From the NCBI GenBank assembly GCA_965226475.1, contig CBDDDJ010000004.1, positions 1,178,001 through 1,242,000 on the forward strand: a stretch of 64,000 nt of DNA, read 5' to 3'. The notes beneath the pieces were generated by a model. The model worked only from the letters and a program-made list of their open reading frames with translations, was not told the origin of the DNA and searched no databases. A program made the position numbers and the translations under genes. This stretch comes from JASLMY01 sp965226475 (GTDB lineage: Bacteria; Pseudomonadota; Alphaproteobacteria; GCA-2731375). This document shows, piece after piece, positions 11,831 to 23,568 of the stretch. Numbering within the stretch: the stretch's first letter is position 1; the number at the start of each line of letters is the position of its first letter.

Positions 11831-12859
11831 CTAGTCGTTCGTGCCGTCGAGATAATCCATGAGCGCCGCCGGGACGGGGCGCGCCGTCCCCGATTCCCGA
11901 TCGAACACATGAAGCTTCGAGAATCGCGGTCGCACCGAATCCCCGGCTTCGATCGGGGCATCCACGGGAAGCTCCCCGCGGATCTCGCCACCGCCCGTGG
12001 ATAGCCGCGCGATCGGAGATATATCAACGGATCCGGAAGGCAAGTGCCGGGCGGATGCTTCGGGACGCAAATTCAGGGACCCCGCGACAAACCTGTTCCG
12101 CGGGCGGTCATGGAATTCTTGCACCGTGCCCGACCGCTCGAGATAGCCTCGGGTCAGGCCGCCTCGGGGATGCTTGTTCACGATGGCGATCCGATCGCCG
12201 AGCAGCACCGCTTCCCGCTGGTCGTGCGTGACGTACACGGTGGTGATCGAAAGCTCGCGCGGCAACATCTTCAGATGGACCCGGTAGCGATCGCGCAGCT
12301 GGGCGTCGAAATTCGAGAAGGGCTCATCGAGCAGAAAAAGCGCGGGCTGGCGCGTGATGCAGCGGCCGAGCGCCACGCGCTGCTTCTCGCCGCCCGAGAG
12401 CCCCTTCGGCGAACGATCGAGCAGGTAGGCGATGTCCACGTCGAGCAGCTCGCCGGTGCGGCGCAAGGTCTCCTCGCGCAGGCACCCGAGCTCCGGGGTT
12501 TGCTTTCGGAGCCGGAAATACGCCGTGATATTCTCGCGGACGTTGAAGTGCGGGTAGAGCGCGTAGTTCTGAAACAGAAAACCGATCATGCGTTCGCGCG
12601 GCGGAACGCCCGCGACATCGCGACCGTCGTAAAATACGCGCCCGGAATTCAGCGGCAGCAACCCGGCGATCGCCCGCAGCAAGGTCGACTTGCCGAAGCC
12701 GCTCGGCCCCAGGATCACGGTCGTTTGCGCATGCGGAATGTCGAGGTCGAACCCGTCGATGACGAAACCGCGGTTGCTCGAGCCGAAGGGAAGCCAGCCG
12801 CCCCGCCCGCCCCGCCCCCCTGGCGTGACCTGAACGTCGCACAAGCGGACATACGCCAT
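11831..12859 (-). CDS. ABC transporter ATP-binding protein (MalK/UgpC-like)
   Basis: This is the ATPase subunit of an importer of the carbohydrate-uptake (CUT1) type. I set the start at ATG 12859 (MAYVRLCDVQV), where family homology begins. The 342 residues show Walker A (LGPSGFGKSTLL), the Q-loop (FLFQNYALYPHFNVREN), the signature (LSGGEKQRVALG), Walker B (ALFLLDEPFSNFD), the H-loop (VTHDQREA) and a C-terminal OB-type regulatory domain. An unusual glycine-rich insert (GGRGGRGG) lies before Walker A. No permease or binding-protein gene is adjacent, so it is an orphan here and its substrate cannot be inferred. Confidence 0.85.
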   Translation of the reverse strand: MAYVRLCDVQVTPGGRGGRGGWLPFGSSNRGFVIDGFDLDIPHAQTTVILGPSGFGKSTLLRAIAGLLPLNSGRVFYDGRDVAGVPPRERMIGFLFQNYALYPHFNVRENITAYFRLRKQTPELGCLREETLRRTGELLDVDIAYLLDRSPKGLSGGEKQRVALGRCITRQPALFLLDEPFSNFDAQLRDRYRVHLKMLPRELSITTVYVTHDQREAVLLGDRIAIVNKHPRGGLTRGYLERSGTVQEFHDRPRNRFVAGSLNLRPEASARHLPSGSVDISPIARLSTGGGEIRGELPVDAPIEAGDSVRPRFSKLHVFDRESGTARPVPAALMDYLDGTND

Positions 12860-13010
12860 GTTCCTGCCTCGAGTTACAACGTCGCACTCGGTAGCGTAGG
12901 TGGCTGATCGCGATCTGAGAAGGTCCGGAATGGGCGGGACAGGCTCGCGGTTCGACGAGGAATGTACCCAGCCAGCCGACATGGCGCCGCTCGCCGCCAC
13001 GGATATTCAC

Positions 13011-14066
13011 CTACTCCCGAAACGACGCCAGCACCACCTCGACGAAGACACCCACCGGCACCCGCCAGGCGTTGGCGTCGTTGTAGTTGCCGGCGGTGAC
13101 GGCGAGGGAGAGGCCGAGGCCCGGCGCCGCCACCAGGCGCTGGCCGCCGTTGCCGAAGGCGCCGTACCACGGCCTGCCGGAGCGCGGGAAATGGCCGATC
13201 CTCCACTGATAACCGTACTGGATGCGCCGCTCGACCGCGATGTTGTCCTCGGCCGTGACCCGCGGGGTCAACATCGCCTCGACCCAGGCGGGCGGCACCA
13301 GGTCTCGCTCGTTGCCGCGCGCGCATTCGTTCACCAGGCGGCCGATTCGCGCCAGGTCGCGCGGCCGCATGCGCAAGCCCGAGGCCGCCGCCGCCTCGCC
13401 GTTGGCGCCGAGCGTCCAGGCGACGTCCCCGATGCCGAGGGGATCGAACAGGCGGTCGCGGGCATGGTCGAGCAAGGGCCGCCCGGTGCCGCGCGAGATC
13501 AGGTGGGCAAGGATGGCGGTGGCGCCGCCGCGGTAACTCCATGCGGTGCCGGGCGGCGTCGCGACCGGCCGCTCCAGGATGAAACGGTAGCGATCGTCGG
13601 CCGCCTCCATCAGCCGCTCGGCGTTGCGGGGGTCGGCGTAGGACAGGTTCTCGTCCTACTCGATGCCCAACGTCATGGTGAGCGCGTTTTCGATGGTGAG
13701 CGCCCGGCGGGTCGGATCTTCGGCGAGGGCGGCGTAATCGGGGAAGGCATCGAGGATGGCGGAGTCCGGCGGCGGCACCAGTCCTTCCCCGAGCGCGATG
13801 CCATAAAGCAGGCCGACGACGCTCTTCGAGACGGAACGCATGTCGTGGAGGGTATCGGCGTCGAAATCGACCCTGCCGAGCGGCGTGCCCCAGCATTCGT
13901 CCTCGCCCGCGAAATTGGCTTCGAGGAAGATCGCATCGTTCCGTGCGGCCACGACGCCGTGCAGGCCGGCATATTCCGGCCGCGCCGCCAATTCACCGAG
14001 CTGCGTCTCGATGTCCGCCGCGAAACCCACATCCTCGGGCGCCGCGTGCCGCCATTCCCAGCCCAT
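13011..14066 (-). pseudogene. Serine hydrolase (class C beta-lactamase fold), interrupted by an amber stop
   Basis: Two collinear frames, 14066-13656 and onward to 13011, form one protein in a single phase split by TAG at 13656-13658. The N-terminal part has the SxxK catalytic motif (MRSVSKSVVGLLYG). The sequence before the stop (ENALTMTLGIE) and after it (DENLSYADP) matches the family pattern in which a tryptophan usually occupies the stop position (LEWDE), so one TGG-to-TAG change explains the break. The Tyr motif is WSYRGGATAILAHL. The hydrolase is probably a CubicO-type esterase or peptidase. If read through it would have 351 residues. Confidence 0.8.
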
Positions 14067-14234
14067 GGACGAGGCCTTCCTTCACCTGTAGACATCGATC
14101 CTAGCGCGCCTCATGCCGCCCGGCGACCGCTACACCGGCGACCGCTTCCCTTGCCGGGCCGCGCGGATGGCGGAATAATCGGAATCCCGGTCGCGAAGGC
14201 GACGGGTTGGCCCCAGGGGAGAGGATCAGCGGCG

Positions 14235-16184
<1,950 letters not shown>

Positions 16185-16858
16185 GGGAGGGCGCCTTTCA
16201 CGAAAAAATCGACTAATCTTTTGATTTTACGTCGTTAATTTAGTTTCGACAGTCGTCGGTTTCGCGCGGCCCGGATCGTAAGTTGGCATCGCCGCGGGGC
16301 TCCGGATGTGCCGTCTGGGCCACGAGCGTGATCCTATATATTGACATTTATCTTTCATAGACATATCTTTATGAAATCAAAATGTTCAATCGTTAGGAAC
16401 ACCTGATGGCTGACGTGGGTTATCTACCCGGTTGGACGCCATTCCAGCAATACTATCGGATTGGGCATACGGGATACCGAAAATTAGAGGGTCTTCATGC
16501 TGAGAGGGCGCTAGCCAGTGCGGCGCGCGGTGATCGAAGCGGCTCACTTCCGCCATCAATCGGATTTCGCCGCCATGCCGCGGGAGGCCGGTGTCGAAAA
16601 CGTACTCGATACGAATATGAAAGAAACCGCGACACGAGGCCGTTTTGCCTCGGTCGCGAAGAGCGGCATGGCTTGGGCGAATGCGGACCGTCCCTGGCAA
16701 ATTGATGATTTTTTTCCAAGTTCGGTTCGGGAAACGGCGGATAAGATTGCTGATTTTGCGATAGCGCGCCGGGTGGACGCCGTACAGTCTCCAACACGTT
16801 CTCCCGTGCCACGGATAAGGGCTGGTGCGGCTGGAGGGCGGGCGAATCAAAGGTATTG
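16185..16858. other. Intergenic region without a recognised gene
   Basis: This 674-base stretch is richer in A and T than the flanks, especially at 16330-16400. A forward frame 16406-16705 has a plausible AGGA site but its second half looks like out-of-frame sequence, and no product on either strand is recognisable. A strong promoter-like site lies at 16341-16369 (listed separately). Confidence 0.5.
16341..16376 (+). promoter_or_regulatory. Candidate promoter with overlapping inverted-repeat operator
   Basis: TTGACA (16341-16346), a 17-base spacer and TATCTT (16364-16369) make a near-consensus sigma-70-type promoter. The inverted repeat TTTCATA (16353-16359) / TATGAAA (16370-16376) straddles the -10 box, which is where an autoregulating repressor would bind. 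The first supported genes downstream are the Xre/RES pair about 480 bases away, so the assignment to them is tentative. Confidence 0.45.
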
Positions 16859-17203
16859 ATGCGGATGTCTGGGGCGATTTCCAATATTATGGATGATTTG
16901 GAGCACAGGGGCCAACTAAAGGGTAGCGACATTGCAAACATTACCGATGTTTCGGCGGCAACCGTTTCCCGCTGGAAAACAGGAAAGGCAATACCTCATC
17001 CACGCACACAGTTGATTATTGCGGACCTTCGTTATGTAGTTGACCGGCTATCCGATATATATACCCCAGATGAAATCCGAATATGGCTGCATGCCCGAAA
17101 TTCATTGTTGGAGGGTGAACGAGCTGTCGATTTAATTCATGAAAGCCGCACTGAAGAGGTGCTTGCGGCAATCGAGCGTCTCGACGCCGGTGCTTTCATT
17201 TAG
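16859..17203 (+). CDS. Xre-type antitoxin (Xre/MbcA/ParS toxin-binding domain)
   Basis: The 114-residue protein has an N-terminal helix-turn-helix (GSDIANITDVSAATVSRWKTGKAIPHP) and a C-terminal toxin-binding segment ending in the typical LIHESRTEEVLAAIERL helix. I use ATG 16859, five bases after AAAGG. TTG 16856 is an alternative. It lies three bases ahead of a RES-domain toxin gene, the standard order for type II Xre-RES modules in which the antitoxin represses its own promoter and neutralises the toxin. GC content is lower than in the surrounding metabolic genes, which fits horizontal acquisition. Confidence 0.8.
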   Translation: MRMSGAISNIMDDLEHRGQLKGSDIANITDVSAATVSRWKTGKAIPHPRTQLIIADLRYVVDRLSDIYTPDEIRIWLHARNSLLEGERAVDLIHESRTEEVLAAIERLDAGAFI

Positions 17204-17206
17204 ATA

Positions 17207-17770
17207 ATGCGTACCCCGCGCCGTGCTCGTGATGTTGCTCTTCTGGATGCACTCGAGAACCTGACGCACAATGCTTTCGACGGCGAGGCTTGGAGGATTG
17301 TGAGGGAGGGACGAAACCCTCTACAGGGCCATCGATGGGGTGGGCGTTGGGATCCTCCGGATGGGTTTGACGTATTGTATATGGCACTGGACTCCGTTGG
17401 GGCAAAGTCCGAGATATTCTTCCACTTGAACCGGGCCCCGGTTTTTTCGTCGAACACCATCTTTCTGCTGCACAAGATCAGAGTACGTACTCGAAAGACA
17501 TTGCGTATCGCCGATTTGCAAGAGTTGGAAAAACCTGGTGTCGATGTCGGTCGATATGCGGAAGTGAGTTATCGCGAAGTACCTAATCGCACACAGGAGA
17601 TCGGCGATGCGGCCCACTTCTTGGGATATGATGGTCTCATTGTTCCGAGTGCTCGGTTCGACGGAGACAATCTTGTGCTTTTTACCGACAGGATCAACGT
17701 CAACGAAGACCTTGAGCTGATCGAAAGTGCGCCAGTCGATTGGGAAGCGTATCGACGTGCGCGCCTTTAG
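17207..17770 (+). CDS. RES-domain toxin (NAD+-phosphorylase family)
   Basis: RES toxins of Xre-RES pairs degrade NAD+ and arrest growth. The 187 residues contain the name-giving positions: Arg in HRWGGRWDPPDGF, the conserved VLYMALD strand, Glu in GAKSEIFFHL, and Ser in LIVPSARFDGDNLVLF. Size is normal. It begins three bases after the antitoxin stop, so the two genes form an operon. No defect is visible, so the pair should be functional. Confidence 0.82.
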   Translation: MRTPRRARDVALLDALENLTHNAFDGEAWRIVREGRNPLQGHRWGGRWDPPDGFDVLYMALDSVGAKSEIFFHLNRAPVFSSNTIFLLHKIRVRTRKTLRIADLQELEKPGVDVGRYAEVSYREVPNRTQEIGDAAHFLGYDGLIVPSARFDGDNLVLFTDRINVNEDLELIESAPVDWEAYRRARL

Positions 17771-17849
17771 TTCCGCTGTTGGTTCGGCTGGCAGCCGATC
17801 GATCGATGTGCCCAGTGGCCTCTTGATATGACCTCCGCCCGCCGCGGCT

Positions 17850-18689
17850 GGGTGATCTGAGGCGCGGGCGAGGCGCTCTTCGCCTTTGCCTTCTTCCATC
17901 GGCTGGCGGCCGGCCATGGGGCTCGGCGTCGTGGTCGGCGTCGTCCTGGGTGGGCTCGTCTGGTGGCTGACGCGGACACCGGCGGGCGGCGTTCCGCGCG
18001 GCCACCGGGCCCCGCCACCGCCCTTGGGCCGGGCGCTTCGTCTGCTGCTCGGCCGGCGGCAGAGCTGGCTGGCGGCGGCCTATTGCTCGTTCATCAGCGT
18101 GCCGATGATCTGCTTCGTCCTGCTCTGGGGTGTCGCCTATTTCGTCCAGGTGTTGGGCCTGGAGCGGACCGAGGCGAGCTTGGCGGCGACCCTGATGCTG
18201 TTCGGCTGGGCGCTCGGCGCGCCGACGTTCGGCTGGTTTTCCGACCGCATCGGCCGGCGCAAGGCGCCGATGCTGGCGGGATCGCTGGTGGCTTTCGTCC
18301 TCTGGGCGGTTTTTCTGGCGGTTCCCGGCCTGCCTCTCGCCCTCCAGCTGGCGCTGGTCTTCACGATCGGCGTCGCCTCCAGCGCCATGCCGCTCTCCTT
18401 CGCTTACGCGCGAGAGGTCAACCCCGCCGGCATCGCCGGGCTGGTCACCCCGTTCGTCAACTTCGCCTCGATTCTGGCTGGCGCGCTGGCCCAACCGCTG
18501 GTCGGCTGGCTGTTGGATCTCGGCTGGAGCGGGCGGATGGCGGCGGGCGCCCGGATTTTCGGGGCCCAGGCCTACGCCGACGCCTTCCTGTTGTTCCCGG
18601 TGATCGCCCTGCTGGCGGTGGGAAGCGCGCTCGCCCTGGTCGAAACCCGCTGCCGCCGGCTCGACCAAGCGGTGCCCGAGACGGGATGA
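17850..18689 (+). pseudogene. MFS transporter, N-terminal half deleted
   Basis: The frame 17886-18689 encodes the C-terminal six-helix half of a major facilitator transporter, with the loop between helices 8 and 9 recognisable (GWFSDRIGRRKAP) and helix runs such as FVLWAVFLAVPGLPLALQLA. Just upstream, 17860-17890 still reads like the very start of such a protein (ALFAFAFFHRLA), immediately joined to the central loop region. About 180 residues of the first half are therefore missing. A protein with six helices would not be expected to transport. The left break lies right after the toxin-antitoxin pair. Confidence 0.7.
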
Positions 18690-18790
18690 GGCGCGCGATC
18701 GGGCGCCGTTCGGGACGGTCCGCCGGGAGGGGGGAAGGGATGGCTGTGCGGGGAGTCTCCAGCGAACCCGTCTCCGCGATCGGAGGCCAG

Positions 18791-18953
18791 ATTCCCTGTT
18801 CATCAGGGAATCTACAGGGAAAACAGCCGGTTTCAGCGAGATCTCGGCAAAGCACGCCATGTAACCTACTGATGCAACGGAGGAAACTAGTAAAATTCCC
18901 TGCGCGGTGGAGCACGGAATTTTACCGACGGCGGAGGGAATTTGCAGGGAATT
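18791..18953. repeat. TTCCCTG/CAGGGAA iteron cluster, locus 1
   Basis: Six copies of TTCCCTG or its complement occur in about 160 bases in both orientations, several extended to ATTCCCTGTT or CAGGGAAT. The sequence just before the cluster (AGTCTCCAGCGAACCCGTCTC) resembles that before locus 2 (GTCTCAAGCGAACTCGTCTC at about 28112). No gene is present between the MFS remnant and the IS21 remnant. Confidence 0.6.
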
Positions 18954-19049
18954 TTGGTACAGCCACCGATGTCGCCTCCTGGCACCGTTTCTCATCCTCT
19001 CACGCCCTCACGGCTGAACCGATCGAGCGACCAGTGTCAACGGCGGTTC

Positions 19050-19347
19050 TAAATGGGGCCAGTTCGGCCGCGATCTGGGCCAGTGCGGCTCGCGAGTATC
19101 GCGCGGCGGCCGCCCCATGCGGCGGAACAGCGTCCGTTCCAGAACCGCGTCGTCCTCCAAGGCCGCCGGCAGCGGCCAGGCGGCGAGGCCCGCCTCGCGG
19201 GCGGGGCAGATAGGTGGACACCGTCGACTTGGAGACCTTCAGCCGCTCCGCCACCTCCCGCGCCGACCGGCCTTGCGCAAAAGTCAGCCGCGGGATCGCC
19301 CGTGCATCCTTCACCGTGGTTCGTCTCGTCTGCTTCCGTCTCGGCAT
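19050..19347 (-). pseudogene. istA: istA N-terminal remnant
   Basis: The start (RRTTVKDARAIPRLTFAQG) and the helix-turn-helix REVAERLKVSKSTVSTYL match IstA transposases of the IS21 family. After about residue 50 the frame shifts, since the expected DDA/LERTLFRRMGRPP part is read in the neighbouring frame. The original phase then resumes at AALAQIAAEL before the sequence ends at the element's outer terminus. The integrase core is absent. Confidence 0.65.
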
Positions 19348-19426
19348 GTCCCCCTCGCGGCAAAAGCCGAGGGGTAGACGCCGAGACGGCGCACCCGAAA
19401 GCCGAACCTCATATCGCCTCGTGACG

Positions 19427-19518
19427 CTGTCCGGGACTTTCCGAAATCACTGTCCGCGACTTACTGAAATCACTGTCCGGGACTTTTCGAAATCGGTGTC
19501 CGGGGCTTTCCGAAACGC
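19427..19518. repeat. Four tandem 23-bp repeats at the IS21-remnant end
   Basis: Four consecutive units of 23 bases begin (C/G)TGTCCG(G/C)G(A/G)CTT and end CGAAA or TGAAA plus three bases. IS21-family ends carry such multiple repeats as transposase-binding sites. Confidence 0.75.
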
Positions 19519-19730
19519 GCACGCGATACATCAGACGATGGAATTGCAGGCAGAACTGTGCCTAAACCGACATTTCCACGGTATCAATCCACGAAATTCA
19601 CCCATTTGGGTGATGCCAAACCTCCTGCCGACCTTCATAATGGCTAACGATCCGGAATGTTTGGTCGGGAACAGGCCAAGCGTTCCGTGTGCTGACCGAT
19701 TCGGGCATGACCCATCTTGGGGGAGAGGCA

Positions 19731-21124
19731 ATGTCAATAGGGCACTCGTTAGGTAATGGTTTCCAGGAGGCCCGCGCTCTAACGGCAAGAGGCATCCTGA
19801 CGCGAGAGCTGCTGGTCACGACGGCGATCCGGCGCCCGTCAACGGCCTCGCTGCTGACGAAGTCGCGGCGACGGCCAAAGAGGCAGAAGCTGGAGGTCGA
19901 ACCCCTCGAGCCCAGGATCCTGCTGTCGGCGGACCTTGCCCCGTTCGCCGTCGCGATGGACGGCGATCACGACGACCTGACGCTCGGCTACAACTCCGCG
20001 CTCGGCCTGATCGAGGTGCACGACAATCTCACCGGCGACCTGGTCTCCTCGCAGCTGCGGGCCGAGACCAGCTCGGTGGTCGTCACCGGGACCGATGGCG
20101 ACGACCGAGCTGGTGATGGACATGGCCGGGACCTACATCTTGCCGGGCGGTATCTTTTTTGACGGCGCCGGTGGCGCGGACGAACTGGCCGGCCCGAGCT
20201 TCGATTCCAACTGGATCATCGACGGCATCAACAGCGGCACGGTGAACGGCGACGGCTTCGCCAATGTCGAGAACGTGACGGGTGGCGCGGGCAACGAGGA
20301 CATCTTCAGCATCCTCGCCGGCGGCCAGATCACCGGCGTCATGGAAGGCGGCGACGGCGGCTTCGACACGGTCGAGGCGATCGGCAACGGAAGCTCGACT
20401 ATCCTCTCCGTGGCGACGGCGCCCGATGCCGGGTCGATCACGCTGGATGGCCTCAAGACGGACTATGACGGCTTCGAGCCGATTACCCTCTCGGGCGGCG
20501 GCGCCTACATAATCGATCTCGATAGCGACGCCATCCCCGGCGACAACGACGTGGCGACTCTGGATTTCGTCCTGGATCTCGGCGGCGGGATCGACCAGTA
20601 CCTGCTCTCGGGCGCGACCTTCGAGAACCACACTATCGAGGTCGACAACAACGACACCGTGAGCATCGATCTCGGCACTGGCACCGACGAGATCACGGTG
20701 CAGAACATCGATGGCACGAATCTCAGCGGCAACCTGAGCATCGATCTCGGGTCGGGCAACGACAAGATCACGCTCGGCACCGATTACGGCGACATCTCAC
20801 TGACCGGCAGCTCCGGCAGCAATACCATTGTCGTCGACGCCGTGGGGGCGACGACGGTGTTGAGTCCGACGATCACCTCGGCCGGCCATGGCGTGGCCAC
20901 GCTCACGGATCCCGCGAGCTTCGCGTCGATCTCCGGCGCGAACATCGTGCACGACTTCAGCGACTTCGCCAACGAGGTCGACGAGGCCTTCGGCAAGATC
21001 GGCAGCCTGCTCGACGAGGTCGTCGGCCTGACCGACCTCGCGACGGAACTGCCGCTGATCGGCGGCTCCAATCTCGTCGGCCAGGCGCAGGTGGCCGTCG
21101 GCAAGGCGATCGGCCTCTTCGAGG
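19731..21124 (+). pseudogene. LEPR-XLL-domain surface/secreted protein, frameshifted and truncated by IS21
   Basis: The start (ATG 19731 after GGGAGAGGC) leads to a basic N-terminus and the LEPR-XLL signature LEVEPLEPRILLSADL, which marks very large repeat-containing exported proteins in alphaproteobacteria. At about 20107 one extra C shifts the frame: removing it joins VVVTGTDGDD to ELVMDMAGTYILPGG in the second frame, which then runs to the IS21 boundary at 21125. The remaining region is Gly/Asp-rich with calcium-binding-like stretches (DLGSGNDKITLG). Homologues are often thousands of residues, so nearly all of the gene has been lost. Confidence 0.75.
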
Positions 21125-21314
21125 TATCAACGGCGGCCGGAATATGGGCCAGGGCGGCGGCGTAACAATGTACCAGTGGCTCGGTGGCAGCTTGTCCACG
21201 TAGTCCATAGGAGGGACCCGCGCGCGGGGCGACGTGCCTTTCAATGGGCAATCGGCGGCCCGCGCGTGGGAGGTTCCTGTGGACCCACGTGGGCAAGCGG
21301 GGGAGGAAGCGAGA

Positions 21315-22079
21315 TTATTGGGAAGGGTGTCGTCGTCGCGATCGGCTCTGCTTGAGCCGGTAGCTTTCTGCGTTCATCTCCAGGATATGGACATGGTGGG
21401 TGATCCGGTCGAGCAGCGCGCCGGTGAGGCGTTCGCTGGCGAAGACGGAGGTCCATTCCTGGAAGGGCAAGTTTGAGGTGACGATGGTGGCGCCGCGCTC
21501 GTAGCGCTGGCTGAAGATCTCGAACAGCAGCTCACTCCCGGTCTGCGACAGCGGGACGTATCCGAGCTCGTCGACGATCAGGAGATTGACCTTGGCGAGC
21601 TGGGCCTGGAGGCGGAGCAGCCTCTTCTCGTCGCGGGCCTCCATCAGCTCATGCACCAGCTAGGAAGCGGTGGTGAAGCGGACGCTCAGGCCCTTCTGGC
21701 AGGCGGCCAGTCCGAGGGCGAGCGCGATGTGGGTTTTGCCGACACCGGAGGGGCCGAGCAGGATCACGTTCTCCCGCCGCGCGACGTACTCGCCCCGGGC
21801 CAGGTCCAGCACCAGCATCTTGTTGAGTTCCGGCACGGCCTTGAAGTCGAAGCTCTCGAGCTGTTTGACGATGGGGAACCTGGCTTGCTTGATGCGCCGC
21901 TCGACCAACCGGCGCTCTCGGTCGATCAGCTCCAGCTCGGTCAGCCGGGCGAGATAGCCGACATGGTCGACGCCGTCGCCGGCCGCGATCCGCGCCTGCT
22001 TGTCGTACTCGCGCAGGACGGTCGGCAGCTTCAGGCTCTTCAGTTGGTGATCGAGCAGGAGGCGTGGGGCTTCAGCCAT
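21315..22079 (-). pseudogene. istB: IstB helper ATPase with in-frame amber stop
   Basis: IstB is the AAA+ helper that assists the IstA transposase. It starts at ATG 22079, overlapping the last codons of istA. It has the P-loop LLGPSGVGKTHIAL and later LLIVDELGYVPLSQTG (Walker B). The frame is stopped by TAG at 21660-21662 within RFTTAS-stop-LVHELMEARDEK, where the intact copy at 38914 reads ITAAALVHELIEARDDK. The remainder of the frame is open to 21315. The stop falls after Walker A but before Walker B, so the truncated product would not hydrolyse ATP. Confidence 0.85.
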
Positions 22080-23568
22080 GTCCGGCGCCTCCCGCCAGCA
22101 AGGTTGCGTAATCGGCGATCCGTGTCGCGGCGACAAAGGGCTGGGGGAGGTGAGGATAGCGAGAGAAGTCCAGGTGGGCCGGTCGCCTCTCGATCCGGGC
22201 CAGGAGCAGATGCTTGACGGCATCGAAGCCGACCAGGCGCCGCTTCACCGCCTCGCGCACCGCCACCCTCACCTGGCTCTCGGGGAAGTCCTCCAACAGG
22301 CGCAGCACCTGGATGTACTCCCGCTTGCCGCGATGGCCGAAGCGGGCTTCGAGGAGATGGCGCAGCTCGTCGAAGGCGGGATCCAGCTTCCACCCCAGCA
22401 GCGGGGCCGCTTGATCCAGGGCACCCGGCTTCTTCTCCAGCAAAGACAGATAGTGCAGCGGGTCGTAGACCACGTCGCCACGCACATAGGAGCGGGGATG
22501 ACGGGCGATGATCTCGGCGCCGAGAGTGATCTCGACCCGGTCGACATAGCCCTTGACCATCACGTCCTTGTAGGCGTGGACCGTCGGCGCCGAGTAATCC
22601 ACCAGCCGGTAGCGCACCAAGGCCATCGAGGAGACCTGCCCGGGATGTTGCTCACAAGCCTCGAAGGGGACGGCCGGTAGATCGCGCAAAGCCTCGAGGT
22701 CGGCCAGCAGCGCCGTTGCCTTCTCGCCTTCCTCCAGGGCGTCGAGACGCGCCAGGCAACCCGCCATCAGCTGTTCGTTCAGGGCGTCCAGGTCCCGCAC
22801 CTTTGGGATCGGCACGAAGAACTTGCGCCGCGCCGTCTTCACCAGCGCCTCGACCTTCCCTTTGTCGTTGCCCTTGCCGGGCCGGCCGAAGCGGTCGCGG
22901 AACAGATAGTGCGACTGCAGATGCGAGAAGGCCTGGGTGCGGCGGCGCTCGCCGTCGCCCATGATCCGCGCCACCGCCAGCGTCGTGTTGTCGTACAGGA
23001 TCGATCGAGGGATCCCGCCGAAGAAGGCGAAGGCGCTGACGTGCCCGTCCAGGAAAGCCTCCGTCGTCTCCCGCAGGTAGGCCTTCACGAACCAGGCGTT
23101 CGAATGGGGCAAGATAAAGCAGAAGAAGTGGACCTTCTCCCGCTTGCCACGCAGATCGACCACCGCTTGGCCAAAGTCTGCCTGGGCATGGCCCGGCGGG
23201 TGATGCAGCGGCACGAAGGCTTCGCGTGTCGACTGCCGCTGAGCGCGGACGTAGTCCTTCACGATGGTGTAGCCGCCGGTGAAGCCGTGCTCGTCCCGAA
23301 GCCGCTCGAAGATCCGTTGTGCCGTGTGCCGCTGCTTGCGCGGCACATCCCGGTCCGCCGACAGGATCGCGTCGATGACCGCCGTGAACTCTTCCAGCTT
23401 CGGCCGTCTCACCGGCATCGTCCGCCGATACCCCGGCGGCGCCGAGTAGCTCAGCATCTTCTTCACCGTCCGGCGGTCGATGCCAAACCGCCGCGCCGCC
23501 TCACGGTGGCTCAGCCCCTCATCGACAACTGCCAGCCGAACCTGCGCATACAACTCCACGCCATACAT
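22072..23568 (-). CDS. istA: IS21-family transposase IstA
   Basis: IstA is the DDE transposase of the element. The 498-residue frame is intact. It begins MYGVELYAQVRLAV with a helix-turn-helix (HREAARRFGIDRRTVKKML), followed by the integrase core with HAQADFGQAVVDL (first Asp), SILYDNTTLAVARI (second Asp) and GKGNDKGKVEALVKTARR (Glu), and a C-terminal domain with RSYVRGDVVYDPLHYL. Because its partner IstB is broken, this copy may only move with help from another IstB, for example the intact one at 38914-39678. Confidence 0.92.
   Translation of the reverse strand: MYGVELYAQVRLAVVDEGLSHREAARRFGIDRRTVKKMLSYSAPPGYRRTMPVRRPKLEEFTAVIDAILSADRDVPRKQRHTAQRIFERLRDEHGFTGGYTIVKDYVRAQRQSTREAFVPLHHPPGHAQADFGQAVVDLRGKREKVHFFCFILPHSNAWFVKAYLRETTEAFLDGHVSAFAFFGGIPRSILYDNTTLAVARIMGDGERRRTQAFSHLQSHYLFRDRFGRPGKGNDKGKVEALVKTARRKFFVPIPKVRDLDALNEQLMAGCLARLDALEEGEKATALLADLEALRDLPAVPFEACEQHPGQVSSMALVRYRLVDYSAPTVHAYKDVMVKGYVDRVEITLGAEIIARHPRSYVRGDVVYDPLHYLSLLEKKPGALDQAAPLLGWKLDPAFDELRHLLEARFGHRGKREYIQVLRLLEDFPESQVRVAVREAVKRRLVGFDAVKHLLLARIERRPAHLDFSRYPHLPQPFVAATRIADYATLLAGGAGHG

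Larger units (their letters stand above)
19035..19530 (-). mobile_element. Internally deleted IS21-family element
   Basis: The left end TGTCAACGGCGG (19035) matches the outer end downstream of istB in the larger IS21 copies (TATCAACGGCGG at 21125, TGTCAATGGCGG at the 39868 end). The other end carries a multi-repeat array and probably closes near 19530 (..GATACA). Between them only the 5' part of istA survives. The element kept its ends but lost most of istA and all of istB. Confidence 0.6.

Noticed and set aside
12900..14234. N-terminal extension of acsA to 1094 residues
   Set aside because: The extension is antisense to the serine hydrolase gene, and the acsA family starts at ATG 14235 with a ribosome site.
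16386..16850. Reverse-strand gene of 154 codons upstream of the toxin-antitoxin pair
   Set aside because: No ribosome site, no recognisable family, and composition like a random frame.
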